A program made the position numbers and the translations under genes. 64,000 nt of DNA from contig CM075652.1 of assembly GCA_037953625.1 (NCBI GenBank), forward strand, positions 77,281,501-77,345,500, written 5' to 3'. Positions 11,648 through 23,309 of the stretch are shown here, piece after piece. How positions within the stretch are numbered: the stretch's first letter is position 1; each line of letters begins with the position of its first letter. The stretch comes from Crotalaria pallida. Taxonomy: Eukaryota; Streptophyta; Magnoliopsida; Fabales; Fabaceae. The notes beneath the pieces were generated by a model. It had not been told where the DNA came from, did no database searches, and worked only from the letters and a program-made list of their open reading frames with translations.

Positions 11648-13231
11648 TAAATGTAACACCCTTAGTTTTTTTGCAAAAATAGTGAGTAAAAGTTTATAAT
11701 TAAAATAGTGTACTTAAAAATTCCTTTTTCCAATTCAAGTTTACAAGTAAAATTGGGCATCCATTTACAATTCAAGTATGCACAAACATAAAATTCCCTT
11801 CTTTCCAATTCGTCCACCGCGACACTCTGATCCTCAAGCTCCTTGACTTTCACCTAAAATGTTAACCACATAAGGGTGAGACCTTTACAGCAACACAGTG
11901 AATCGTCAGATAGTATGCAGTTCATAATATAAACTTAAGGATAGCGATCAAGTCGGATCAGGGATCAACCCCAAACATCACATTCCATTCCATATATTTA
12001 TTACCTATATTCATCATCCTTTTCATTTCCGTTTTCGTTACCTTCACTTACTCATATTATCAGTTTTCAACTCATAACCATAAATCATACACTTTTTCGA
12101 AATCATACACCGTATGTCACCTCACGGTCAGAGGCTAACATACCCAAATAACATCGCATGTCTCCTCACGGTCAGAGGACAACATACACACATCTCTTCA
12201 TCTTTCAAATCATTTTATCTTTTCTTTACCATTAGGGATTAGCGCACCTGTTAGGTCATTTCACACCCACTAGGACTTTCACCCAATCCAGGTAACTTTC
12301 CACCTATTAGGCCACGGTTGACACCCGTTAGGACTAAAAACAACATCTCAACTCTTTTACCATCACATTCACATTTTCTCTTTTCAAAACTCTTATTATC
12401 GTGCAGCATGATTGATCCATTGGGTACACCCGCCTAACGGGGCATTTACGGGACCTAATAGGTAACTTTCACCTGGATTGGGTAACTTGTGCCTAATGGG
12501 TAACTTGTCACCTAACAGGGCACCTAATGGGTCGGTGTGTCCCAATGATCAATCATAGCTGCAGCTCGGTCACTCTTTTAATTTAAATCAAATCATTCAC
12601 AACCAAATCAACCAATACCTTCAAATACTCACACCATTAAATTCCAAACATCACAATAACATATATTTACAATCAACGTTTTTATTCTTTGCTTAATATA
12701 ATTTGTTTTTACTTATCTCTCCTATTATATTTCTAAATCCATTGGTATTAATTTCAAAGTCATTTATCCATATACTCATCACACACACAATTATACCCTT
12801 TTTCCTCCCATAATTTGTGTTACTTATTAACTCACTATCTCCTAAGTTCATTTCAAAGCCCAAACCCGACATACACTTCTCATATATACATACCAATCAT
12901 ATTCAATAATAATCATACCCATTTAGCATTTGGTGAATATAACCACAACTCAACAAACATCACAATTCATTCGGCATACTCAAGTATGTCTCAAATTACT
13001 CTAATTTAAGTCAATATCCCTAAGGTTCTTCACTTCCTATTTCTATAACATACATAAAGAGGATACTTCGTAAAACATTTCTTTTTATATAAAATCAGCT
13101 AATAAAACTCTATTCACCCTTTACTAATTATAATCACCTACTAGTTGGGCTCCCCTAACCCAACTTAATCATACATCCAAAATCCAATTATAAACTCTAA
13201 CTATCCCTAACTCAAAGTGTGGAAAAGAGAC

Positions 13232-13865
13232 TGTAGGGTCTGCCGACCTGATACGGATCTAAGCCTTGTCAAAGGAGTCCTCTAAGGGCACTTCCCTCGG
13301 TTCACTTCGCATAAACGTCCCTCGCTCGGACTCATGGACTCCGAGCATCCCCAAAGGACCAGGCTCGGACTTGATGGAACCGAGCCTCATCATCGGTCCT
13401 CAATCCATCAGGCTTAAGATTCTAGGCCGAGACATACCGTCGGCATGCGGATAAGTTCAAAACCGCCGAGGCTTCTTATCCCTTCCGCAAATCTCTCCTG
13501 GATTCTCGCAACAGCCTAGACATGAGATCTCCAGCTGATCCTATCCAGATTCTAAGCATAATCCTCCGATATTATCTCACAGAATCCTGGTTCAGCTCAA
13601 CCCTGATAGAGGGCCCAGACGGCCCATATCAGCCTCCTCCAAACCCTATAAATAGCTCACTACAGCTAGGGTTTCAGGTACGTACTCTCATCCCTAAGTT
13701 GACACTCTTCACACACACGTTGACTAGGGAGAACCTGCTTTTCCCAACTGGAACTGCAGAAATACCATAAGTCACACATTAACTCTTGATCCTCTCTAGG
13801 GCTCCTGATTCCATAGTCTTGAGCACTTAGAGGGTTAAGGACATCTATTGTTTCAGGACACTACA
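13232..13865 (+). repeat. B1 5' LTR
   Basis: It runs from TGTAGGGTCTGCC to GGACACTACA and is followed at once by the PBS. It carries a TATA box (13647-13654) and is matched by the 3' LTR at 23310-23940. Confidence 0.95.
13647..13654 (+). promoter_or_regulatory. TATA box of the B1 5' LTR
   Basis: TATAAATA lies in the context AACCCTATAAATAGCTCAC, a textbook plant core promoter about 210 bp before the LTR end. The same box is intact in the 3' LTRs of B1 (23725-23732) and B2 (40600-40607). It is changed to TATACATA in the 5' LTR of B2 (30495). Confidence 0.75.
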
Positions 13866-13882
13866 TTGGCGCCATCTGTGGG
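13866..13882 (+). other. B1 primer-binding site
   Basis: TTGGCGCCATCTGTGGG directly abuts the LTR. The TGGCGCC...CTGTGGG form is typical of Tat-branch gypsy elements. I do not assign the tRNA. B2 has the same site with one change at 30712. Confidence 0.8.
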
Positions 13883-13918
13883 AAACGAATAACCAGTATT
13901 CCCACTTCCACCGTACTC

Positions 13919-16423
13919 ATGGCAAACAACAACGATAACCAAGAACAAGGGGATCTCCGCCGTCGCCTTCGTGGGAGGCTACCTAAGAACGTAGGAAACG
14001 TCAGGGATAGAATCGCCCCAGGAAGACCTACTGGGGGCAGTCGGGGTAACACTCCACCCATTCCTCCGGTGGATCAGACGGTCGTTCCCCTGGTTCCTCC
14101 AGTTCAGGGTGATGTTCCTCCAGTTCCTCCGGTGATTCAAGCCACTGTTCTTCCCCGCGTGGAAGGTGGCGGCAGGCGATCCAATCCCCGCACTGTTCCG
14201 GATGGCCATGTTTCAGATTGGCACGATACTGCGGACTCTGGACCACATCGGTCTCGGAGGGCCCCTGCTGGATCACGAACTGGTGAGGATCGGCGGGTTG
14301 AGCATTCCGCTCAACATGACCACTCCCGTGCCGAGCGATCCAACAGAGAAGTCCCTCAGTTTACCAGGGGTCGTTTTGGAACACTTCAAGGTGGTGAACG
14401 TTCCGAAACACAAGGTAGATCCTATATGACTACTTCGTCGGCCCGTAGGAGAGAGGAATCAATCGTGGAGATCTTAAGGACTCAAACTTCTTTGATTGAA
14501 AAGCAGAATCAGGCTATCGCTGCTCTTCAGCAGCAAAGCATGGCAAGAATAGCCGAGCAAGGCCCTAACGTGGCTCTCGGCAACCCTAATAACCTTCCTC
14601 CGCCCCCACCCCTTAATCCGGGATTAGTTCCTGGGCTTGTTACTAGGGAACCCCATCCTGGACATCCTTTCATAGCTGAGATAATGGCATTTCAAACCCC
14701 GTAGACTTATGTGGGTCATCAGAATATCCCTCGCTATAATGGGATGACTGATCCGATGGACCAGATCGCGGCTTACGAATCCTCCATGATGTTTTATGGA
14801 GGAGGGGATTTCATGAAGTGCCGAGCATTCTCAATGACTTTGGGATCGACACCTTTGAGATGGTTCAATTCCCTACCTGCCAACTCGATTCACTCATGGG
14901 CCGAGCTGAGGACAGCATTTCTGAATCGATATACAGCCAGTATGTCACAACCCAAGTCGGGCCATTCATTGGCTGGAGTCGCACAGAGACCTGACGAGTC
15001 TCTTCGCGATTACCTAGCTCGCTATTAGCAAGAAGCTAGTGGCATATTAGGCCTGCAATCGGGAGTATCTGTCCTCTTACTCACTCAAGGATTGCGAGAC
15101 GGTGATTTCAAGGATTGTCTGATCGGAGAACCACTGAGGGATATGGTCGAACTCAGGGAAAGATCTAGGAAATTTGTTAATTTGGAGGAATTCCATAGAA
15201 TCAGCACCGCGGCTCAGGGTCTGGAACAGCGCCCTCGTCAGAATGATTCCCGTCAAACTGATCGTTTACGGGAAAACAAGGGGAGGAAGGACAAGAGAGA
15301 AAGAGGAGAAAAACTGCCTCCAAAAGGCAAGTATGATGAATATACCCAGCTCACAGTCCCGAGGAGTCAAATCCTTCGTGAGACTATGCATACCAAGATG
15401 CGTAACATCACTCGGCCTCCAGCTTTGAGAAAAACTGCTCAAAAGGATAGGACAAAGTACTGCGACCATCATGGTGGATGGGGGCATACCACCGATCAAT
15501 GTACCCAACTGAAAGATCTGATTGAGGAAATGGTTAGGGATGAGAAGCTTCAACAATACATCGGGGAAGCGATGCGGAAGCGTTCAAAAAGAAGAAGTCA
15601 TTCACCTCCCAAAACCGAAGAAAAAAGGAATAAAAGCCCTACGCCACCTGCAGAGGGAGCCTCCGCCCTACCGTCTGAGAAGAATAAGGGTCGTGACGAG
15701 TTTCTGATCAACACCATTGCTGGTGGATTTGCGGGTGGTGGAGAAAAAAGAAGTGATAGAAAAAAGTATGTGGGACAGATCCTTTCGGTGGCTAGCCGAC
15801 CGATCCAAAAGCCCAAAAAGAAGAATATTGTCATCAGTTTCAGTGACGATGACTTTGCTGATATTATTCAGGATCACAATGATCCTATGGTAGTTACAGC
15901 CAGGCTCGGTAATTACGAAGTGAAAAGGATTCTCGTCGATCAGGGGAGTTCAGCAGACATTATGTTTTTGGATCTGTTCGAGAGGCTAAGGTTGAAGAGA
16001 TCTGACCTAACTCCATTTGAGGGTAGTTTGATTGGCTTTACGGGACATTCCATTGTTCCCTTAGGCCATATTCATCTCCCAGTGACCATGGGTGAACAAC
16101 CGTCTGCTCGAACAGAGATGGTAAAGTGGCTGGTTGTACAAGCACCGTCGGCATACAACGCCATCCTTGGTCGTACAACACTCCAATCATTTGGTGCAGT
16201 TGTATCAACCGTTCACTTAGCCATGAAGTTTCCAGGGTCTGATGACCAGGTGGTAACGGTACGGTCCGAACAAGAATTGGCTCGGAAATGTTACAATATT
16301 AGCCTGGGAAAGCTGAAGCTGGATGACGACGAGAAGATCATGAAGGAGCCACTCAACAAAGGAAGTGTGAACTTGGCAGATCTTGACGTACGGGACGAGG
16401 ATGAAACTAGGCCAACCCCTTAG
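13919..16423 (+). pseudogene. B1 gag and protease region, broken by nonsense codons
   Basis: One frame runs from ATG 13919 and is cut by TAG at 14702-14704, 15026-15028 and 16421-16423. There is no frameshift, so the open pieces are 13919-14704, 14711-15028 and 15092-16423. The N-terminus is rich in Pro, Val and Arg. The retrotransposon gag domain begins near 14711 (IPRYNGMTDPMDQIAAYES) and extends past 15190. A CCHC-like knuckle, YCDHHGGWGHTTDQC, lies near 15460. The retropepsin-like fold follows with VDQGSSADIMF near 15935. In B2 the corresponding codons are CAG, CAA and CAG. Confidence 0.85.
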
Positions 16424-16498
16424 GGGGACTTCAAAAAGGTAATTCTGGGTCCCGATCCATCCCATTGTGTCAAGATTGGTGTCGGTCTTGCTGAAGAA

Positions 16499-19400
16499 TT
16501 GGAAAGAGAACTGACGGAACTGCTGGTAGAAAACAAAGACTTGTTTGCTTGGACTTCGGCAGACATGCCGGGGATCGATCCGAATTTTATCTACCATAAG
16601 CTAAGTGTGTATCCTGGCGCCAAGTCAGTGTGTCAGAAGAAAAGGCGGGTCGGAACAGAGAAGGCACAAGCAACAGAAGAGAAGGTGTCCGAGCTATTGG
16701 AGGCGGGATTTATCAGGGAGGTGGTGTACACAGATTGGTTGGCTAATCCCGTGCTAGTCAAGAAATCCAATGGAAAATGGAGGATGTGCGTGGATTACAC
16801 AGACCTGAACAAGGTCTGCCCCAAAGATCAATACCCACTTCCCTGCATAGACAAACTCGTAGATAGCTCGGCAGGGTATCAAAGACTATCCTTCATGGAT
16901 GCTTATTCGGGGTACAATCAGATCCCCATGTATCCCCCGGATCAGGTGAAGACCTCTTTCGTCACAGAAAATGCTACATATTGTTACAACGTCATGCCGT
17001 TCGGACTGAAGAACGCTGGGGCAACTTACCAGCGAATGATGAACAAGGTCTTCGGTCCGCTCATTGGGCCGAAAATGGAAGTATACATCGACGATATGAT
17101 TGCAAAAAGTCTAAAGGAGGAGCACCATGCTAAGGATTTGAAGGTTATACTTGATAGAATTCGGCAGTTTGACATGAGGTTAAACCCAGAAAAATGCACT
17201 TTTGGGGTTCCTGCTAGTTCGTTCCTCGGGTTCATGCTCACCGAACGGGGAATTGAGGCAAACCCAGAGAAGTGCCGAGCCATCCTTGAGATGAAGAGCC
17301 CTTACGACATTAAGGGAGTACATCAGCTAGCAGGTCGGGTAGCAGCTCTCTCCAGGTTTCTGTCTCAACTGCTGAAGAAGGAAAAAGAAAAGACGTTCGA
17401 CTGGAACGAGGCATGCGAAAAGGCCTTTACTGACCTTAAGCAATACCTGGCCTCTCCTCCAATCCTATCTAGTCCGGCAGCAGGAGAGGTTTTATTCCTA
17501 TACTTATCAGTAGGGGATTCGGTGGTCAGTTCGGTTCTAGTTAGGGAAGAATTAGGCAAAGAATCTCCTGTCTACTTCGTCCACCGAGCACTTCAAGGAC
17601 CAGAGCTGAGGTATCAGAAGGTTGAAAAGTTGGCATTTTGTTTGGTTATTACGGCTAGGAGGCTGCGTCAATACTTCCAAAGCCACCATATCACGGTCAG
17701 AACTGCTCAGCCAATCCGACAGATCCTTCAGAAACCCGACCTGGCAGGCAGAATGGTGACTTGGGCTATTGAACTTTCCGAGTTCGACATTACTTTCGAA
17801 CCTCGGAAAGCAATGAAGTCTCAGGTCTTAGCTGATTTTCTCACCGAGTTTACTGAGCCATTGACGAGCTCAAACTTGGATTGGAACATTTATGTCGATG
17901 GGTCAAGCAACAAGCTCGGAGCAGGAGCGGAAATAATTCTGGAGAACTCAGAGGGAGTTACCCTTGAGTATTCGTTGAAGTTCGGATTTCCGACTTCGAA
18001 CAATCAGGCGGAATATGAAGCTGTGATGGCTGGTCTGAGGATGGCGAAAGAAGTTGGGGCCCGAGAAGTGAAGGTTTTCAGTGATTCTCAATTGGTGATA
18101 TCGCAAGTGAAGGGTGATTACCAAGCCAAGGAACCCATCCTACAAAAATACTTGGAAAAGGTGAAGTTCCTATCTTCAGAGTTTGCCAAGGTCGAATTCT
18201 GCCACATCCCGAGGGAAAGCAATGGCCGAGCGGACATTCTTTCTAAACTTGCCTCAACAAAGGGTCCTGGAAATAATAAGACGTTGATCCAAGAAATGGT
18301 GCATGGACCTAGCGTTGTCCTCTCCGTTTCTATGGATCCAAGTTGGACCTCTCCGATCATAAACTTCTTGGAACAAGGAATCGTGCCGACAGATTCAGCC
18401 GAGGCCAAAAAGCTTGTCAGAAAAGCCTCCCAATTCGCTATGATCGATGGAATTCTGTTTCGCCGTGGGGTCAGCGGCCCAATGCTCAGGTGCTTAGACC
18501 CCACCGAAGCAAAGCAGGCGCTGGAAGAAGTCCATGGAGGTATAGGAAGTCATCTTGTCGGAGGGAAATCGTTGGCCAAGAAAATTCTAAGGGCAGGATA
18601 CTACTGGCCGACCTTACAACAGGATGCAATCGGTCATGTAAAGAAATGTGAAAGATGTCAGTTCCACAGTGACGTCTACCAAAATCCAGCCGAGGAACTT
18701 CATTCACTTTCATCTCCCTACCCCTTCTATCAGTGGGGAATGGATTTGATTGGCCAGTTTCCCACCGCACCAGGACAACTCAAATGGGTGATAGTGGCCA
18801 TCGATTATTTTACCAAGTGGATCGAAGCCGAACCACTAGCGACTATTTCCTCGGCCAAGGTTCAGAAGTTCTTTGAAAGACAGGTTATAGCTCGGTTTGG
18901 AGTGCCACAGGTCTTGGTAACCGACAATGGAACTCAATTTGCGGCAAAGGCATTCCAGGACTTGGTCAACGCTTTGAACATTGAACACTACTTTTCTTCG
19001 GTCGAGCATCCTCAGACCAACGGACAAGTAGAATCAGTAAACCGAAGTATCATTCAGGGGATCAAGAAAGGACTCATCGGTGCAAAGGGAAATTGGCTGG
19101 AAAACCTGCATGAAGTGCTTTGGTCGTACCGCACCACCATACAGACTTCCATGGGATAAACCCCTTATCGTCTTACTTATGGTTGCGACGCTGTCATCCC
19201 GATGGAAAGGATCATCCCATCTTTCCGAGATTTACAACAACCGAACCCCCTCAACAACACTTTACTGTGTGAGGACCTAGTTCTTTCAGAAGAAGTCAGG
19301 GATTTAGCTGCCGAACGGGAAAAACATGTCAAGCTGATGCAAGCGAAAGGGTATAATCCCTCAGTGGTACCCAGAGAATTCGAGGTAGGTGACCTCGTCC

Positions 19401-19579
19401 TACGAAGAGCTGACATCGGCCTCAAAAATGCTAAGGATGGTAAACTGGCTCAGAATTGGGAAGGTCCTTACCGAGTAGCTTCCAAAACAGGAACAGGAGC
19501 CTACAAGCTCGAAACTCTCTCGAGTGCTCTCATCAACAACACATGGAACGTGGCAAAACTTAGAGCATATTTCAGTTAG
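16499..19579 (+). pseudogene. B1 RT, dual RNase H and integrase, broken by one TAA
   Basis: The frame is the same as gag, open to TAA at 19157-19159 (GAA in B2) and again from 19202 to the natural stop at 19579. RT motifs include WRMCVDYTDLNKVCPKD, MDAYSGYNQI, MPFGLKNAGATYQ and YIDDM (about 17088). A first RNase H-like (tether) part is followed by a second, aRNH-type domain starting YVDGSSNKLGAGA (about 17890). Integrase has HGGIGSHLVGG...CERCQ, then MDLIGQFP, TDNGTQF and NGQVESVN. There is no chromodomain. Compared with B2, 13 codons are missing in frame after RT near 17370. Confidence 0.88.
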
Positions 19580-20071
19580 AAATTTCTACCCATTTCAATT
19601 CCGTTTTCAATTGTTTTAGTTTTACTATTTCCCTTGCTGTTATAGGATTGTTTATTTTTAATGATGGTGTACGCTCGGTGGAACTCCGAGCCCATTATAC
19701 TTATTGTTAATGCTTTGAATGAATAAAAGTGTTGTTATTGAATTCATTGTTTTCATGTACTTTTCCTCATAATCGATTAGCCACCGTTTATGACGCGAAC
19801 GATTATAAACAGCTCAAATAAGAGCTTATAACTCGTCAAGTACCCTAGAAAGATTCCCGATTCAAACATGATTTGTTTTAAAATCATTTTTACATCGCGG
19901 ATAGAGGAACCCACCTCGGCTAAAGTGCTGGAGTTCCGAGGTCTTAACACTTGAATTCTTAACAAAAAGTTCCGAAAGAAGCATAAAATAAAAACGGATA
20001 TTATAAATATTCCAAACAAGTTATAGCAACAAGATTTCAACCCATCAATTGGGGCAGATACAAAAAAAAAA
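19580..20071. other. B1 spacer between gag-pol and the antisense gene
   Basis: These 490 non-coding bases have an AATAAA-type signal near 19722 on the plus strand. The gag-pol transcript and the oppositely oriented gene both end toward this spacer. The matching spacer in B2 is 36474-36985. Confidence 0.6.
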
Positions 20072-21330
20072 CTACTCAATGTCAGACAGTACTACGCTGT
20101 CAGGATCAAATTTTTCTTCTTCTTCACCTTCGGCGCCTTCGGCCTCATCCTCCTCGGATTCCTCGGCAAAATGGTCAGGAAGATCATTAATGTTCATATC
20201 AATGGGAATCCCATTCGCATCAACTATTTGACCATTCTTGGTAGCAAAGAGGGGGTCGACGCCCCTTGTCACGAGGTTGGGGTTCAGAATCCGAAGCTGC
20301 TCGGCTGTGTTAAGGAAGGAATCTTCAACTACATGACTCCAGTTGTACAGATTCTCCTGGGCCGCTTTCTTATGCTTAAGAGCTTTCGCTCTCATTTTGT
20401 CCATTGAGGCTCGGAGCCCGGTAACCTCGTCCCTAGCATATTCGAGTTGCTCCTGAGCCACAGCAGCAACCTGCTCGGCTTTCCGAGCCCTCTCTATAGC
20501 TTCCCGGAGAGTTATGGCATCCTCTTCAGCCTTTTTCAAGATTTCTTCCGGCCGCTTCACCCTTTCCTCGGCCTCTTGAAGAGTCTTTTCGGCTGTTTCC
20601 TTAGCAGCTTCGGCTTGAGCTTTGGCGCCTTCGGATTCCTGTATTCCCTTCTGCAATCTTTCATTCTCGGCCGCCAGAACCTGGAGTTTTTTCTCAAAGC
20701 TTTCTACTTGAAGCTGCAAGTAATCCTCCCGATCGTCAGCTTCAGCTCTTTTCTTTTTCTCCTCGGGGGCCACTCCAGCATAGACATCGTCACCACGCTG
20801 ACCGAGGTAATGGAGAATGCTTGCACCTCGTAGGAAGCTCCTCACCAAGGCCATGCAGTTATTTTCCCAAGTGCCTGGACCCCACGCATTAATAACTTCA
20901 ACATCCTCAGGGGGGAAGAGAGTTGCGGCAAAGGAATCTAACTTATTATGCCTACCCCATACAGTTTTGGCTACGACCTCTTCTGTACCCTCAGTAACTT
21001 GAACTCCTTTGTGAGGCTTGCTCATATGAAACCAGTCGCCAGCCAATCCTTTTCCTTTCTCCATCCGAGGTCTCTTGGAAGGACGCTCAGGAGTACCCTG
21101 AGTACTTTGTTGCACTTCTGCAGGAATTGTTGGCTCAGCATTTTTGATGACTTGAGGTACCTCGGAAGGAATAGCACGAGGAGTAACAAGAGGGCTATCT
21201 GTTGGAGTTGGTTCGGGGGTTTGGCTTCTAGCCGAGGATCCCGACTCTCCTCTCGCAGCAGCCAACTGAGCCATCCTGGCTGAAGCAGCGGCACTCTGCT
21301 TAGCTTTGGATGCTTTCTTTCCCATTTTTT
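20072..21330 (-). CDS. B1 antisense gene, 3' part: coiled-coil, acidic-tail protein
   Basis: This open frame of 417 codons from ATG 21325 ends at 20072. It is read against gag-pol. The N-terminus is basic (MGKKASKAKQSAAASARMAQ), followed by a Ser/Pro/Thr-rich linker. A globular segment follows, then a long predicted coiled coil of Glu/Lys/Ala heptads (residues about 190-320) and an acidic tail (EEEEKFDPDSVVLSDIE). A splice acceptor TTGTTGCAG lies just upstream (21331-21333). In B2 this acceptor can be joined in frame to the upstream exon. Antisense extra genes are known in Tat-branch elements; their role is not established. Confidence 0.6.
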
Positions 21331-21359
21331 CTGCAACAAGGAAATATAGTTTAGACCGA

Positions 21360-22640
21360 TTAAAAAAAAATTGTATATCCCAGCTCGGCCTTCACGTCGG
21401 CCCGTGTCCTCTTCAGCAATATTTTCTTAGTATCAATTTGACCATTCGCCTTGAGGTATTCCCAGACTCGGTCACACAACCGTCTCTCGGCCCTGGTCAA
21501 ATCGACCTTATAGTCAAATTGATACAAGGAGGCCCCTCGGTTGTAGATACCATTCGACCAACCCAAAGGGAAGCGAGGTACAACTTTGATTTCTCCTTCT
21601 TCTTTGACTTGCTCCATGAACCAGCATACACTAGCCCCATTGTACTCATACCGAAAAAAGAGAGGCTTGAAAGACTTCCAAGAGTCGGTGACTTTAGCGA
21701 AGAGCGCGTGGTCCTTCTGAGCTTTCAGTGACACCCAAAGCCCTTTTGATTTGCCAAACTTGTTCACTTGAGGGGCATATAGCCAAAAGAAAGCTCGAAG
21801 TGTGGCAACTGAACCTTCGGCATCGCAAAACTGCTGGAAGGCTCGCACAAATGCCCATCCGCTCGGGTGTAGTTGACTCGGAGCTATGCCTAAATGGTTG
21901 AGTACTTCGATTTCGAAGGTCGAGAAGGGCATGCGGATTCCGACTTTTGTTATTATTTCTTCATAGAAGTAAAAGAATTGTCGATTTTGCGGCACTTCAA
22001 AGCAGATCCGGTCGTCGATGTTCACGTGCCTTAACTCAAACTCCGACGCATTCCCATCTGGGCTCGGAGGGGTTAGGAGAGGACGAAGGTGGTTCAAACT
22101 ATTACTCGTCAGCAATGAGGGCCTCATTCCAAGCACCTCCCGATCAAAAACTTCATCATACTGCGCATGATTTGGCGGTAAGGGATATTCTTCAGGATTA
22201 GTGTCACACCTGCGCTCCACCATATCTGGGGAAAAAGTAAAAGGCTCGGCATTAGGATTTTTTATAGCAGATGTTTTAATTCTAAAATTAAGGCCGTGCC
22301 TTGGACTTTTTCCCCCCTCTTTCCTCGGATCTCCCAAAGGCTCTTCTTCCACTATACAGCGCTCGGGACTAACCCTAACCTGAGCCCTCCGTTCAGCAAA
22401 CCTATAAGCCAACAGCCACTTGCTTTCTTCAGCGGGGTCCGAGGGGTATTCTACAGCTAACGGTTTTGTCACGGTGGATCCCTGGCTGATGGGGGGAGAG
22501 GAAGGATCTACTGCATCATCACTACTCCCAGAATCCCCAAAATCCCCAGAAAAATCCGAATCACTATCACTAGAAGGCTCTTCTCCTAATCTCCTACAAA
22601 GTTCATGATAAATTCTCCTCAACTCCCTCCAACCTCTCAT
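21360..22640 (-). CDS. B1 antisense gene, 5' part: gypsy-type 'transposase' domain
   Basis: This 426-codon frame starts at ATG 22640. After a Ser/Asp-rich acidic start and a basic linker comes a conserved globular region (residues about 165-390). It contains PPNHAQYDEVFD, RMPFSTFEIEVLNHLGIAPS, SGWAFVRAFQQFC and FFWLYAPQV. This resembles, from memory, the plant family labelled 'putative gypsy type transposon' (Pfam Transposase_28). The name is historical and no transposase activity is implied. In B1 a 3-bp deletion changes the possible splice donor GGTATAT to GGATAT, so translation ends at the TAA just after. A donor CAG|GT at 22790/22789 and a TAG acceptor near 22672 suggest a 5' UTR intron, also seen in B2. 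Confidence 0.6.
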   Translation of the reverse strand: MRGWRELRRIYHELCRRLGEEPSSDSDSDFSGDFGDSGSSDDAVDPSSPPISQGSTVTKPLAVEYPSDPAEESKWLLAYRFAERRAQVRVSPERCIVEEEPLGDPRKEGGKSPRHGLNFRIKTSAIKNPNAEPFTFSPDMVERRCDTNPEEYPLPPNHAQYDEVFDREVLGMRPSLLTSNSLNHLRPLLTPPSPDGNASEFELRHVNIDDRICFEVPQNRQFFYFYEEIITKVGIRMPFSTFEIEVLNHLGIAPSQLHPSGWAFVRAFQQFCDAEGSVATLRAFFWLYAPQVNKFGKSKGLWVSLKAQKDHALFAKVTDSWKSFKPLFFRYEYNGASVCWFMEQVKEEGEIKVVPRFPLGWSNGIYNRGASLYQFDYKVDLTRAERRLCDRVWEYLKANGQIDTKKILLKRTRADVKAELGYTIFF

Positions 22641-23309
22641 GATTCAGAAATCCAAACCCTTAAACACTACACTACCCAGAACAAAAAACCCCAAAATCCC
22701 TGCAAAACCCAGAAACGCGAAACCCTTTCAACAAATAGAAAAGAGCAGAACCAGAAATAGAGTATATGAGTTAGAAGAAGAAAGACTACCTGTTTTTGAT
22801 TCTGAGTCTCTGGAAAACTGGAAGCGATGTGAAGGTAGTGGCGGAAATAAGCTTGAGAAGGGAGTGAGTTTCTGGTTTCCTGGGAGTAACAAAGAAGTAG
22901 TGAGGGAGCAAGTTTGAGAGTTTGGGAGCTTTTGGTGTGAATCTGATAGGATGAATGAAAAATGAGTGTGGGGTGTAAGGGATTCGAAAAAAACCCCCAA
23001 AACCTTTCGGTTTCCCCAGCGATGCACGTATGGGCCTGGGTGGATCAAAAGCCCATTACACCACTCAACCACACGCATAATGAGACGTGGCAGTTATCAA
23101 AAAGGCACTTTTTCAAATTTCAAAATTCGAAATGATTTGGCACAATTTACAAGGGAACGCGCCGTACCTAGAGAACCCAAAACGTCACCTCGAACGGGCT
23201 ACCTGGTTACAGCTGTTACACACTCCCGGAATGAGGCATCCGAAAAGGTCAACCCTAAACACTTGCTACCTCGTCACAGACTTCTCAAAGTCTTACGAGC
23301 TGGGGGGCT
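22641..23309. other. B1 region upstream of the antisense gene, to the 3' LTR
   Basis: This 670-bp stretch holds the presumed promoter and 5' UTR of the antisense gene (minus strand). It ends in the purine tract TGGGGGGCT directly before the 3' LTR. No convincing protein is seen on either strand. Confidence 0.55.

Noticed and set aside
13866..13882. PBS sequences as tRNA genes
   Set aside because: Only 12-17 bases match a tRNA 3' end; there is no cloverleaf. No tRNA gene was recognised in the window.
14028..14276. Minus-strand and alternative-frame ORFs over gag-pol of B1 and B2
   Set aside because: They are shadows of a real, domain-bearing frame and have no features of their own.
15930..15965. 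DQG instead of DTG in the B-family protease as a damaging mutation
   Set aside because: Both copies have it in otherwise intact surroundings, and related Tat-type elements vary at this position, so it is probably the family's native motif.
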